Below, in pieces: positions 43,401 through 58,400 of a stretch of 64,000 nt of DNA (the stretch's first letter is position 1; the number at the start of each line of letters is the position of its first letter). A model generated the notes under the pieces. That model was not told the origin of the DNA and searched no databases. It was given only the letters and a program-made list of their open reading frames with translations. The position numbers were made by a program, and so were the translations under genes. The DNA is from Lottia gigantea (lineage: Eukaryota; Mollusca; Gastropoda; Lottiidae), in assembly GCF_000327385.1 (NCBI RefSeq), contig NW_008706746.1, positions 5,191,122-5,255,121 of the forward strand, written 5' to 3'.

Positions 43401-46400
43401 TTTGCTTTCTACGTTTGGCAATTTGGGCCTTAAAATCTGTCCATTTTCGTTCAGACATATTTGCTCGGGTTTAAGGCCTACCTGTGATTTTGTGGTATTA
43501 ATTATGAAGATTGAGATACTATTTTATCTCAAAATCTAAAGAACTTGTGACAAAACACTACATGTGGTGCTATTTCAGTTAAGGGGAAGGTTACTCGCAA
43601 GAGCACATTGAAGGGAAATAACTCCTGCTCACACTTGTATGCAATGACGTCATTGCTCGTATGATAGAAAGTGTGACTGGATAATCTGGACACTATGGCG
43701 CAGTAAATGAAGAAGAAATTTTTTTTTAAAACGAAAATGAAAGTAAAAGTAAAATGATTTTATAAACAAAACGAAAGTGAAAGTAAAATAAAAAGTGAAA
43801 TGAAAGTAAAAGTAAAATTATTTTAAAAACAAAACGAAATTGAAATAAAAAGTAAAATGATTTTAAAAACAAAACAAAAGTGAAATAAAAAGTAAAAACG
43901 AAATGAAAGTAAAATGAATTTAAAAGCAAAATGAAAGTAAAATAAAAAACAAAATGAAAGTAAAATAAAAAACAAAATGAAAGTAAAACGAATTTAAAAA
44001 CAAAATGAAAGTAAAATTATTTTAAAAACAAAACGAAAGTAAAATAAAAAACGAAATGAAAATAAAATGAATTTAAAAACAAAATGAAAGTGAAATAAAA
44101 ATGAATTCAAATTCAAAAGAAAGGTATTTTCATGAATAAAATAATAAAACAGCTATGGCGCTCATGGGCCACCATAGATATCTAAAAAAAGTATAATAAA
44201 ATAATTTGCAACAAACCTTGTTTATCAGCACTCGCATGGGCAGAGACAAAAGCACTAATTGCGGGATATGTTAAACTCGACATAGCAGCTAATGTACCAG
44301 CAGTCCATACAATCCTGTAATTATACATAACACATAGTTTAGCTATAAATCTTACGGTTCTTACAGCAGAATTTGTGAAATAATATTTTCAGAGGAAGAA
44401 GTAGCAAGTTTCACAGTAACCAGAATTATGTTAAAATTCTTTGACCTTTTGCACACAGATTTATGATTTATTGTTAATATTGTGAAGTCAATTTTTGTTT
44501 CTCCTTAATACCATAAACATAATTTGCTTGTTTTTCAGTTTTAAGGAGATTTTTCTTCATTCTTTATCAATGGCTCCTATTCACATACAATCCCTAAACT
44601 CTATTTTTAGACTATAATATATATATATAAATTTTAAAATTTGTAAATGATTCAACCAGTAATAATAACAAAACATACCATGGTTCAGAACCAAATCCAT
44701 AACATGTTAATTGAATCATTTCAAACACTAATCCAAATAATATGGCATGTTTATGGCCTAAATATTTCATTAATAATGCTAGAATTACCGTCTGAAATGA
44801 AGAAATATAAATAAAATTATTACAGAAAAAATCGAAAATCAAGTCATTATCATTACAAGACCAATCAACATTTAATTTACAAAGTAATTTTGGTTTAAAA
44901 TAAAATTTTATCAGGAGTAGATCTAATTAGCTTAAAGATGAATCTGCTTAAACATTCTGTACTCTGTACAAGAATATTGGAAACTGTGAAAATATAAACA
45001 GTAGTTCATAAAGAATTTTGTATATAAATACCTGGGCTATGACAGATAACACTCCTACTACAGCTATAAATGATGCTATTTCTTCATCAGAAAAACCCAT
45101 TACCTATAAACAAAACAATAGATAATATCACACAACAGTATTCTGTGATCTATTTATTACTATCAGTATGAGAATTCTACTTCAAAGTCCATGGACACTT
45201 TGTAGTTCTTGGTGAGTAATTTGATACCATAGAACATGATGTTTTGCTTTGTGCCATTTGATTTCTTAACCTTCTTACAAAATGACAGTCTTATTAATGG
45301 CTTCTCCAGTTCAATGAGTGCTGATTTAGTGATTAGGGGAAAGGTAGCAAGTTATTAACCATCATAAGGCACTGGCACAGGGTTAAAGCAATGTTCATGA
45401 ATGTTAAGGTTAATATGTTAATATGGAAATTCATACTCGTAGTCCAAAGACCTAAAAAACCAATAAGATTATCATTAAATAGTATCATTAATATAATTGA
45501 TATTAATCAATATATCATTAAAAAAAACTTTAATTCTTGCACTGAATTTAGTGTTATCAGATTTATCAGAGTACACTAGATTATACAGGTTTTATCTTGT
45601 GATGATTATTTATGTTATATCAGAAGAATGTTGACTATTATATTTTCAGCTATTTCAGCTAAAGATATGATACTACCACAGATAGTATTACAGAGATATC
45701 CTTAGTTAACATATCTAATTATCTAATTAACCTTTAACTTGCACCTTGTTTTATCATAAATCTTTACTTTGTGACCTAGGCCAGTGCTTTCATGAGACTA
45801 TGTTCTCATCACCATCTAACACTAGATAATACTTACTAATCTAAGATATACAAAGAAACAAGAATATTCTCCAGCTTCTGGTAAATAGGAAAGGAAAACA
45901 GTGATACATAACAATAATATTAAATTATCTTGACCTATCTTCTTTAAAGACTGAAATAAACAAACAATAAGTGTTAATAAATGTTAGAAAGGTACAATTT
46001 GCTGATGCGCATATTAGTGATCATAGAAAACTTCCTATTACATGCTTGCTATATCTGTATATTCTTTATGGTGGCAGGAGGTGTCTAAAAGAAAAGTTCA
46101 AAGTTGAAAACCAGGACTTATAATTTAACTTATCTAGCAATAAGAGTTTTATTATGTTATATTATGGTTATGTACTTACTCCAAAAGGATCTGCTTTGTC
46201 CCATGAAATTTGGGATCCCCAACTGGCAGGGCGTAGTTTTTCTGGAAGTGATTCAGGACAAGCAACCATTACAAATATAATATCTAAAATAGCTACTGCA
46301 GTGGCTAACCATATGACTATATTTTCACTATATACTTTCTGTAAATAAGCCCCAATAGCTGGACTTGTTACTAAGCTAGCAGCAAATGTAGCAGACACCT

Positions 46401-49400
46401 ACAAGTAAAAAAAATACATAATAATCATTCTAATTCCACTACTAAAACTATGGCCCTATTTTCACGTATAATACTGTTTGGTTTATATGCACTATTCTGT
46501 AATGGTTAAAAGACGTCGCAGTGTAGAATTTTTGAAACCTTGGTTGTGGCTTCAGAAAACTTCTTTGACTCACTGAAATTTGAAAATAACAGTTGAAATA
46601 AATTTTGCCCCATTTTTTAGAATCTTTAATGAGGGTATCTCATTCAAATTTTTACATAACAATAGGCCAATTCTTACCAAACCATAGGCAGAACTACGTT
46701 CGTCTTCAGTTGTAACATCAGCAACATAAGCAAACACAACACTAAACGTCACAGAAAATATACCAGATATGGATATCATGGCAAAATACCACCTAAAATA
46801 GAAAAGCCAGTCAAATATAGTGCTAAGTTTGCTCAAATTTAGATTAGTGGATAACGACGAGTTACATATCGCAGTATGGGATAATGAGATAATATTTAAC
46901 ATTTTATCTTAAAAGTTTTAATATTTGTTGATTTATAACTTTATAACTGTAATATTTGATAATGCAGTTGATTAGAATGGTTATATAAAGTTACCAACAG
47001 AGTCAGTGAAAAAAATTTGTGATTCAATTCGCCGACTTGTAAAAAATTATAACTCTTAATGAAATGAGAGGTAACATCAATTAGTGATACATGACCTTGT
47101 GATACAATGTGCGTATTATGGCAAGTCATATAGCAATAAATCAATTCACCGATACATCATGCTACCTCCGTATCATGCTACCTCCTTTATTTTCATTATT
47201 TTCATTTGCTGATTTTTTTTAGAACAATTAGTTTTCCCTCCATTAGAAAATAGTAATGGTAATGGTATGTTTTCCCTCCATTAGAAAAAAGTAATGGTAA
47301 TGGTATGTATGACAAATTTATTTAGATCGACTGTATAACCAAATCTAATTTTTGTTTTTGCAATTGACGTACATAAACTAACATAGTACTTACCATGGAC
47401 TAATTCGCATCAGTGGTATAGGAGCACAAGTAAATGTAACAGTTAATAATAAAAATGGTTTGCGACCCCATACATCAGATAAAGCTCCTATTAATGGTGC
47501 ACTTAAAAATGATAACATTCCCTGCAAGACAGAAAGATGGCTTGCCAGACAAGATAACATAAGCCCACTACCAGCTGTCATAAATGATAACAAAATCTTT
47601 AGTGGCCCAATAATGAATTTTAAAATAATCTTTAAATCATCTATAAGTCAAGACAAACACTTGGAACAGTTCATCAAATTATCATCAAAGTAAAACATGA
47701 ACAATGTGTCATCGCTGTACACACAAGGACAATAACTCTGAAACCCTTCATCCGATTATTACCAATTACAAACGCAAGTGAGATCTCATCAATATATTCC
47801 TGCATACCTGGTTTCATCTAGATCTGATAAAAAATATAGTCTCTATCGTGCCTACAATGGAAAATTGACGTGTTTTTTAACTCAGTCAAGGGCAATAACT
47901 CAAAAATCATTCATCCGATTCTTATCCATTTCAAACTTGACTGAGATCTCTATTGCGCCTACAAGAAATGTGAACGGACCGACAGACAGACAGACAGGGG
48001 TGACGGCAATATACGTCCACATTTCCATGATTTTAAATGACAAAAGTATAAAATATTGTTTTATTGATCATGGCCCCATGAAAATATACAAACTGGTATT
48101 TATTCAATTCAGTAGAACACCTTTACTTTTGATTGATATAAGTTTAACCCAGAGCAAATAAGTATATCATGCCAACATAAAGGTGACAAAATGTCATCAT
48201 AATGAAACAATTCATGATCAAGTCGTGAACCCTCATAATCGATATGGCATAGATGATTTTTCTTTTAAGCATTAATTCGTTGTAATTAACATTTCGATTT
48301 GCATGAGTAACCATCTTAAAATTCAATTAAAATAACAGTTAGAGGAAACTAAACCACCTGTTACCAACTAAACTATTACATATTATACAATATAAATAAA
48401 TTGAATTATTATTATATATATACCTTTACACCTTGTATCAAGCCATTCATCAAAAATGTATGTTGTGGAAACGTTTCATTTAGAACCTGTAAAATTCAAA
48501 TGATCTATATAGTGTTTAAATATAATGACAAGCTATAACTGTGATTTATAAAGTTTGTACCTGGATTTCTATTGTTATACTGAAGTGATTTATAAATTCT
48601 GTATTTGAAGGACGAAAAGCTTTTATCTCTTGACTTCAAATCTAAAGGATAATCTCAGGAACAGTCATGTTCACCATTAGAAATCAGTGTGTTATAAACA
48701 AATATCCCAGTTTGCTCTTACTCGTATACATATTGAGTATTTTTAGATGCCATTTACTATCATAGGCAACAGAGCATTTATTCTTAGAGACATATTTCTT
48801 AGGCCATAAAATTGGTGGGTTTCTTATTTTCAAAATAGATCTTTGTTCATATCTCTTACTATATTCCCCAACATATAGTGGATTAGTGAATGAATCCACA
48901 AAAACTTCAACCATGAATCATTTTTGCTCTTTTCTGATAAATTACTCTCTATAGCAGAATAGCTAAGTGTTTAACTTTAAATTGAATATTTTGTAAAGCA
49001 ACTGATGCATATTTGAGAGCTTTTATGTACACAAATCAATAAGTTTCAACAACCATTATCACTTCAAGAATCATTTTACACGTTAATACAGGGCAGAATG
49101 TATTCTAGCTGATACAGTTGAGATAATTTGAGACCAATCAATTGAACCTATCACCATATTTCTTCCAAATACCCAATTATACAGCTTAAAATACTCACGT
49201 CTATAATGGGACTGGTAACTAGGCCCCAAGCAAAGAATTCCAGAAATATAATGACCAAGGCATGATAGACACTAGGTTGACTTATTCCTGATGCCTGAAA
49301 TAATCCAAAGACAAGAATATATGGTTAAAGTCCTTGTTATAACATACATAAAAAAAGCCTGGAATCATTGAAAAATTATGCAAAAATGTAAAAGAGCATT

Positions 49401-52400
49401 TGAAAAATTTGGATTTGAGTGAAATTTGTCTTGAAAATGAATATTAAGGAAGTTAAATAACCCATTTCCTTGCAAAATATTGCACATATGCAATTTTCTT
49501 CTAAAATAGTAAATTAGTAAATATTCATATCAGATTATCCATAAGTGTCCATGATATAAGGTCAGAAGGCCCTAAACGTATGATTTAAATAGAAGGAAAT
49601 ATAAATATCAAGGAAATAAAAATTTCAATAAATTTACTGTAATGAAAACTTATCTAATGAATAAAATCAAAAGATAAAGTTTGAAATATGACATATGTAT
49701 GATAAGATAATCTATATTTCATAACTGATCAATCGACACACAGAAGTATTTTCATTTGCGGCATCTGATAGACATAATATGAGTCCAACAGTATTTACTT
49801 GAGCCTCTGCATTTTTTGCAAGTATTGGTCATGTCATAACCAGGATGAAATTAGTTTTCAAAATCAACACAATCTATGTGTTTAAAATCAACACAATGTA
49901 TGTGTTTAAAATCAACACAACACAATGTATGTGTTTAAAATCAACACAATGTATGTGTTTAAAAACAACACAATGTATGTGTTTAAATTTAAACTGCTTT
50001 GGCTGTCATTTGTACAAAAGTACTAGCAATTAGGCTCTTGCAATTTATCTAATAACATTCAAAAACAATGTGAAACTAATGATGTTCCAACCAACTGTCT
50101 ATGCTATTAGCATTATAACCATGTAATTATATAAGTTGGAAAGACATAACCTTACAGTGAGCATAAATTTATCTGGAATATTATTGATCTTTTATCTTCT
50201 TAATCGACAAGTTACAACTAAAATAATTCTCTTTTTCCTCTGCAGTAGAAATTGACGTCACAGACCATTTCCTCTGTAGTCTGTCAACACAACATAGAAT
50301 CTTAACATACATTGATTACAAATATTTCTATAACACAAGTAAATCACTGAGTATGCTTATTAAACTTAAGAACTTAAACAAATTATAATTGGGTTACTAC
50401 AATGTGAAATTTGGCAATTTTTCAATTTTTGATCAACAGAAAAGGCAAACTGTAGTCTCAAAGTGAAAAATCCTTATCTAGAAACAGAGCGCTGGAACAG
50501 ATTTTTGCTCCGGACTTGATCTACTATAAAATGATTAAAGGAGATCAAGTCCCAGAAGAAAAATTTACATTGTTTCTAACCCACATACTTGCTATGCATG
50601 AGGTTCAGATTCCTTTTATACTAAAAGAACATTTTTAAAAAGTCTAAAACGGTTTGACCCCACAAATGTCATAAACTTTCATCAAATGCCAGGCAAATTC
50701 CAGCTAATTTCTGAGTGGGCAAACATCACTGTTTATGGCTTCTAAATGTTTTAAGATTGCAAATTATCAATCAAGCTTGTTTGCCTATGTTTTTGGTTTG
50801 AAAAGTGTCTTCCTACATAAAGCAGTTAGGCCTAGATCTAGTTATTATGACACATAATGAATATGATTTAATGAGGTGTTATAAGCTGTGATCTATTGGG
50901 AAATCTAGGTACTGTGTAAATGCTTCATGGCATTTTAGTGGTAATAACTAGCTATTGGAAACATAAAAATCAATAGATACTCTGTCTACAGGCATTTTAT
51001 AATTGGTATATTACCAAACCCAATGTCATGGAGTTGTTGATTTGGCTTTAAATACTTTCATGACATAAACCCCTGTTACATTACAAAAACTGTAAGTGAT
51101 GAATTGTAATGTAAACAATCAAGCATTATGACTACCGTTCCAATTCTGGAGGTTTGGAACAGTTCTGAGATCACACAGGATAAATTTGTGTAATGTAAAG
51201 ACAAGCCAGTCTCAGAATGCTTTATTGCCCATGCCCATTAGGCGACCTTCAACTTTTCCCATAATTCCACAGTTAAGCGTGCTGAGAATGGTTTAATTTA
51301 CATACGATCTAATGTCATGTAAATAGTCACATTTTAAGCCTTGCATAAAGCTACATCAAGGAATTATAAAAATAACCATAAATCATGGTATTTTTCTCTC
51401 ATTTAGGGTTTAGTCAAGAGATTTTTTATCCATATACCGATATAATACATCAGCTTATATTTATATTTTATCTTATATTTTCATGATAAGATAAAGATAG
51501 ATTTCATGAAAAATGTTCATCAAATACCACTCCTTCAAGGAAACTACTGCCTGTAGTGCTTTGCTTTTATGTTTAAAAATCTTTAATTTGGTGTAGGAAA
51601 CTTCCTTAAAACTGATTCTTTATTATCATCAATGAAGCCAAAAGAATGTGGTTCTAGTGAAATCAAGTGTCAAATTTTGTGGAGAAATTCCAGCAGTTGA
51701 AGTGAATCAATCATGAGAAAGCCAACGAATATTCAACTTGATGCACAGATGCATGAGCCTTAATCTTAACCATTGATGTAGTGAGCAAGTACTATTGTTA
51801 CTTAATTTTGCTGGTCTTGGATTGATTTCTAGACAATATAATTATATTCCCTTAAAAATAAATTGCTAGATCAAGGGGTTGGCATTTTAAAGTCTTTTAC
51901 GTCTGCTCATAAGATCATGATGTAGTATAATAAAAAAAATCAACCACCCCACACCTACATCTACAAATAAAAACTTCTACAAAATAAGCACAGAAAACCT
52001 TTAAAGAGACATTTCCCTTTTTTTAATCAATTTGTGAAAACTATACACCAAAATCTAGAGAAATGTATCTGAAAGTTTTAACTAAAAAAATCCAGCCGTT
52101 AACTTTTAAACATATTTTAAACATATTTAAAACTATTACGTAAGTTTAAGTTCATCATGCATTTTGGAAGCTGTAAGAAAACTACTGTATAGATTTGAAT
52201 AAAATAATAGCTTAGTTAATGCCGTTTTTGATAATGTAAACTTAAAAAAAAAAAGCGGAATATCCCTTTAATATAAATATTAATAATATTTATAAAGCTA
52301 ACTTTCCAGACAAGTTAACATACGCCCACTACCAGCTGTCAGAAATGATAAAATCCTTGGTGGCTTAATAACGAATTTTTAAATAATCTTAAAATCATCT

Positions 52401-55400
52401 ATAAGTCAAGGCAAAAACCTGAAACAGTTAATCAAATTATCATTAAACAAGTCTCATCGCTGTACACACAAGGACAACAACTCTGAAACTGTTCATCCGA
52501 TTATTAACAAAGTCAAGGGCAATAACTCTGAAACGATTCATCCGATAACACCAATTTCGAACTTGACTCTGAGATCCCATCAATTTATAGATGCATACAG
52601 TTTAATCAAGATCAGATAAAAACTGTAGTCTCTATCGTGCCTACAAGCCAAATTTGACACGTTTTTAAAAGTCAAGGGCAATAACTCAAAAACCCGTTCA
52701 TCGAATCGGTTGAAAACCTGTAGTCTCTATAGTGCCTACAAGAAATGTTGACGGACAGACAGACGGACCAACAGACAGGGGCGATGACAATATACGACCA
52801 TATAAAAACAGTTCATCAAATTATCATCAAATTAAAACGTGAGCAAGGTCTCATCGATCTACACACAACAGCAATAACTCTGAAACGATTCATCCAATAA
52901 TACCAATTTCGAACTTGACTGAGATCTCATCAGTATCTACTTGCATACCAAGTTTCATCAAGATCGGATAAAAACTGTTGTCTCTATCATGCATACCAAA
53001 AATGTGAAAAAAACTTGACTTTGAACAGAAAATTAAAATGTTGCTGCTTGCAAGCCCATAACATTTTCATAATATCAAATTCTCTTGAATCATCTATGGT
53101 ATTATAAATTTAACAAATAAAGTACCAAATCTACAAATTTAATAGTTGTTTTATACATGGGGAAGTCAGTAATAAGCTGTGACCTAGGCCAGTGCTTTCA
53201 TTGAGACTCGTCTCAATACACCCTAACACAACCTTTTAGTTGTTTGTATAAATCTGATAGGGAACAATATACTGAACCAAACAAAATTTGACATGAAAAT
53301 ATCATATTAAAAGATATAGAGATGTTGTCTATATGACACAAACATGAATGTTGTTTCAGACTTAACTAACAAGATTTTCTTATTACAAATGGATTTTAAT
53401 TTAAATGATCAACCTAAAATATATCTTTATTACAATTCAAATCACTTGCTTGACAAACTTATATTGTTAAATTTGTCTTCTACAGTGTAAATAGGGATCC
53501 AGACATTGGATCGACCCTATGGAGTGGAATTATTTGGAGCTTATACAAATTATTCATTCTGTGACACTGAATGCCAAAAGAAGGGAAAAATTTACTCTTT
53601 ACACTTGAAATTAAATAATGTTATTTGTGATAATTGTATAATAAAACATGTGTAATCATTTTGTAATTTTAAATCTCTGATCTGAAATAACAATGTGGAG
53701 GTTCATATGCATATCTATATGAGAATTTGATATTATGAATATGTGACTAAAATTGTACAGCAAAAATAACTTTTACCAACTACCTTTCTATATTACTTCT
53801 TTATATCAGTTCCAATTTGTTATTTCGTCAGACAAACAAAACAAATTGGTGTCCCACATTAAAGAATAAGTGATTCAAATAAGCAAGAGACAAGCGAATC
53901 CACATTGTCTACACATTTTTGTGAATTTTGAAAATCATGGAGGTAAAGCTGAACATTGTTATTTGCTAATATATAGAAAGACAGTTAGCTTTAATGTAAA
54001 CAAATCAATGGATTCCTTTAATCATAATATAAGCTTTTGAATTGAGTGCAAAACTTAGAGCATGGTGACATTTTCTAATCTAGATTTACATTCCATTGAG
54101 TATGGTGATATACAGGTAAGATGCAAAAACACTACTAATGGGTGTCTTAAATGTTTCTTGAGAGTAAAAGATAGTAGATTATTTGTGTTACACCTGAAAA
54201 ATGTGTGTTGTAGTGGCAGGTCAAATTCATTTCAGACTCTTTTCTGGACTTTTATTACACAATTCACTGACAAATCCACAAGAAGGGTAAAAGTTGGTGA
54301 AATTTGCCACCATGCCTACACCAATAATTTTAAACCAGAAATAAATGATTAAAGGAGCCATTAACAAAATACCAAACAAAAAAAATACATTCCCTCTGGA
54401 TTAGTTACAATGCATCATGCACTGGCATAGCATATGGGTTGTAACTAGAATATGCCTACCAAAAACATTTTCTTAGAGTAATTGTTCTTCACAATCAATA
54501 AAGTTCAATTCAGAAGTTGTAACACATCATTATTTAAAAGCTAAAATAAAGAAAAACATACAAAAAACAAAATTAAACACAATATTTACAAAAAGACATG
54601 CTATAAATTATATATATAAATTTATATAATAAATATTATTTGAATGCATCCAAAGATAGCTTGCCAGGCAAGGTAATATACGCCCAATGGCAGCTTAGAT
54701 TTTGAATAGAAATATTTGGCAGAACAAGTCACAAAATGAATATTATACCTTCCGTCATACACTTCTTAAGTGTTTACAAGCTAAATATTTAACGTACTTT
54801 CAGGAACAAGGGCAATAACTAATACTAAATATTTTTCCAAGTTTCTGATTTTCAGTAGGGTTTATTCTTGGGTGATAATAAACACTCACAGCATGTTTCG
54901 TCAAAATTCATCCCAAATTTTACCTTCTAGAGTGTATACGAGCTGAAAATTGAACACATTTTCAAGAACAAGGGAAAAAATTCTTGCTAAATCGTTTTTG
55001 TTTCTTCTGGTTTTCATTAGGGTTCATCCTTGAGTCATAACAAACACTCATACCAAGTTTCGTCAAAATCCATCAATAATTGTGCCTTTGAGTGTTCACA
55101 ATTTATCAATGTATCTGTGGGGATGTAAATAGAAATGATCTTTGGATATATAAGAAATGCTCATGTAGCAATATCCTTATTTATGTCGCTGAGAAAATCC
55201 ATCTACATAATAATTATGATATTTTAGCTGACTTCTAGATCTAGAAAATAGTGTTGAAACAGTTAGTAATTTTGACGAACCCGGTAATTTTCGGCAATAA
55301 CATTTCAATAACAATAACAATAACAAAACATTAGTCACTCAAGATAAAAACCAGATCAAAACCTGCAATTGCAGCGGTAACACAGTGATATCCGACATTA

Positions 55401-58400
55401 TGAGTATTCTGACATTCTGTGTAATCCGACATATTTTTTTCGTTTGATTTCCCTGTTATGTCAGTTTTAAAAAAAAAACACCTGAGTACTCCAACATTCT
55501 GTATAAGCCAATAACGAATTACGCAACTAAGCAGTGGTCCCAACATTCAGAATATTTGTACAATTTCGACATCTAATCATCTTAATCACTTATTCCAATA
55601 AGATAATAGCTTGTATAATTGATCCAATATAAAATTCCATAAAAACAAGTTCGCTTCAAGATCAAGGTCATTGCTTTTAGATCAAATGGCTGGAACCGTA
55701 CTGCGAACCGTGCCATATGCAGAAAAATTAAGCCATGAAAATTGGTTTGGTCGAACAATAATTTGCATTTTGAAACGTACAGATGAATATTAACTGGGTC
55801 ACTGATAGTACCATGTAACACCTGTTAAAAAATCTTTAACTTTGAGTACTTAGTTTAGACCAGTATCTTGCGCATTGTCTGTTTCAGACTCAAAATATCT
55901 TGACCACAAAAATCAACGTAAATCTCGCAAAACTCGTTATGAAAATCGTTACCCCATCACAATTAACCTCTCAATTATTCAATCAAGAAAAACAAAACAC
56001 AGATTTAGACGTTTATTTACTATAATTTTATTATTTTTATTTGTAATTAATAAATTGAAGAATTTTTTTGTCAAAATTCTTTCTTTCAATTTCTAATAAA
56101 ATTGACAGTTAATAACCGATCATCTCCAATCAGACCCGGTTACCCATGAAAACCTACCGGAAATCGGTCTACTGATTAACCATTTCAACACTACTATAAA
56201 ACACACAATAGTAATAGGGAAATGTAAATTGTGTTAGATTACAGCAATATTTAACAAACTGACGTAGAAGAAGATGCCCTTTACCTTTCATGAAAGTTTC
56301 AACGTGAAAAATCCAAGCGTTAAGTCCCAATCGATAAAATAACGGTTACGTAAATCTTTTAAATCTCGCAGCCTCTATTTTTACTGTTCTCGAAAATAGT
56401 GATTATGAGGAGAACTCAATTTTGATTTGACTAATTGAACCAATCAGTGTTAACTACACGCAATAGTAAATAAAAGTAGCGATCAACTAAGTTATTTTCA
56501 TTTCTCATTATTGTGATTTTGTGAATTTTGCTATAATGATATCAATCCATAATTTACATGTAACAACCGGAGAAGTACACAAACAAACTTAATTTTTATA
56601 TTTCTTATCTAAAATTCGTTGCCATTTGTAAACAAAGCCTTCTGCGCATGTCCGTAGTCTCAGATACTGGCCTCGTATCAATTACAATAGGACACTCCAA
56701 TATGATGTTTTAAACGATTCCTTTATAGAAACTATATAAAGGGTTTCACGCATAATTATCAGAATTCTTCACGTTGAAAATAAACAGGTCTATCCCTTCA
56801 AAGCATATAAATAATTATGCATAATTATAGTCTAATATACTAGTGGACACAAATGAGCAGCCTTTGTTCACATTAGCATTCTACCATTCATTATGTAAAC
56901 TCACACAACTTATAGGAAACTTCCTCATGCATCATAAAATAACAATAATTAAAATACATAATGATATATTAAATATCAATAATTATTCATTCAACACTAT
57001 TAGAGCTAAAACGATATAAGTCTTTTAAAGATTTGCTTTGCCTGCTCAATTTCAAGACAAAAATCAGATTGACCTATTGTTAAATAAACATTGTCACTTC
57101 TAAGGCATATTTAACAATATCATGTTATCTGTACAAATCTAAAATAATGGGCTGCAAGACTGGAATTAAATCTCCATAGTCCATAATAAAAGAAAGTAAG
57201 AACCAAACATTCATTAAAAGGTTTCCAAATAAGGTTCACAGAGATCCTGTCTAAAAGTTGGTATAAGGCAAATAGCACAGAATAAGCTTATAGAATATAT
57301 CCGTCATCAAAATTATGTATGATGGTTATTGAAACACATCCATATACATAAAGTGTAGTCTATAAACTATCCATGCTATTTCAGTTTATATCAATGATTT
57401 TTTCACAACCTGTTATCCTGACAAACAGGCTGCAGCACACTAATAACTTTTAACACTTTAACTTTTATCAATATTTCATTCACTTCACAGAGCCAATGAT
57501 ATGTCAATCTACTCATTCTAGCTTTAGTTTAAATACTTTTATAATTATCATCTGTGACAAGGGCAATTACTCTATATATGTAGGTTAAAGAATTGAAAAT
57601 GATTCAATTGAAGTTGAAATATTCAATAAGCTTATGACAGCAGATATGTTCCAGGGTCCATTTTGCCTTGGCAACTTGAGATCTACCATTGAGCCATTTA
57701 AAGGCATAGATCATAATAATATAGAATACGTTATTGTTGCCTCTAATTTAACTCTACCAATAAGGCCACACCAAATGGATTGATTGGTCGACGGATTCGC
57801 CTCACGTAAATAATGCAAAAAAAAAAAAAATTTTTTAAAGTAATAAAAAAAATTGTCGCTCGTCAGTTTTCGTATCAAAATCCATCGACAAAAAAATTTC
57901 ATACGATCGGTTTTATTTTCAGCGACAGCGCTACCTACCATGTTATTATATGATGTTTCCTCTTACGTGGATTAACAAGTCAAATCGCCCACCCTAAACC
58001 TAGTCCCATTGAACAAAATAGTCATGTCATCATTTTTATGATCAATTTTCCCTATAAGATTCTAAAGCATGGACTATATTTTTGTCTGATAAATACTAAT
58101 AGCAATGTTATAATCACAATATCACACGCCATTGCGACAAACGGTGGTTGGGTGCCAAATGTTACACAATGACTGACAGAGATGGAAATGAAATGAATGG
58201 AGTTTTACATCCTACTTTTCTGCTGACAGGGATGGAGATCACGGAAATTGCCGACTGCTTGAACGGCTGCATAACATATTTGAAATTAATCGAATCTGGC
58301 TATTTCAATTTTAATGATTGAGAAATTCATAAATTTATCATCTGCTTTTAAAATATCAAATTTAAACAAAAAAACAAAATTTCTGTCGTAACAAAGCAAG

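Larger units (their letters stand above)
42140..44170. mobile_element. Fold-back element with about 0.6-kb inverted termini
   Basis: The left arm (42190-42772) and right arm (43536-44170) are inverted copies. The outer parts are made of short A/T-rich repeats (TTTACTTTCATTTCGTTTTT type); the inner parts are unique and share CCATAGTGTCCAGATTATCC, GTTATTTCCCTT, ATGTGCTCTT and AGCACCACATGTAGTGTTTT. Between them lie about 760 bp, largely an open frame. The right end reads CAGCTATGGCGCTCATGG; the left end is lost in the gap. It sits in an MFSD14 intron between the exons ending at 44217 and starting at 41956. The architecture is that of fold-back or long-TIR DNA transposons. The superfamily is not identifiable, since no transposase is seen. 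Confidence 0.75.

Noticed and set aside
49845-50033. 62-codon frame with repeated KINTMYVF
   Set aside because: Translation of a 24-bp minisatellite.
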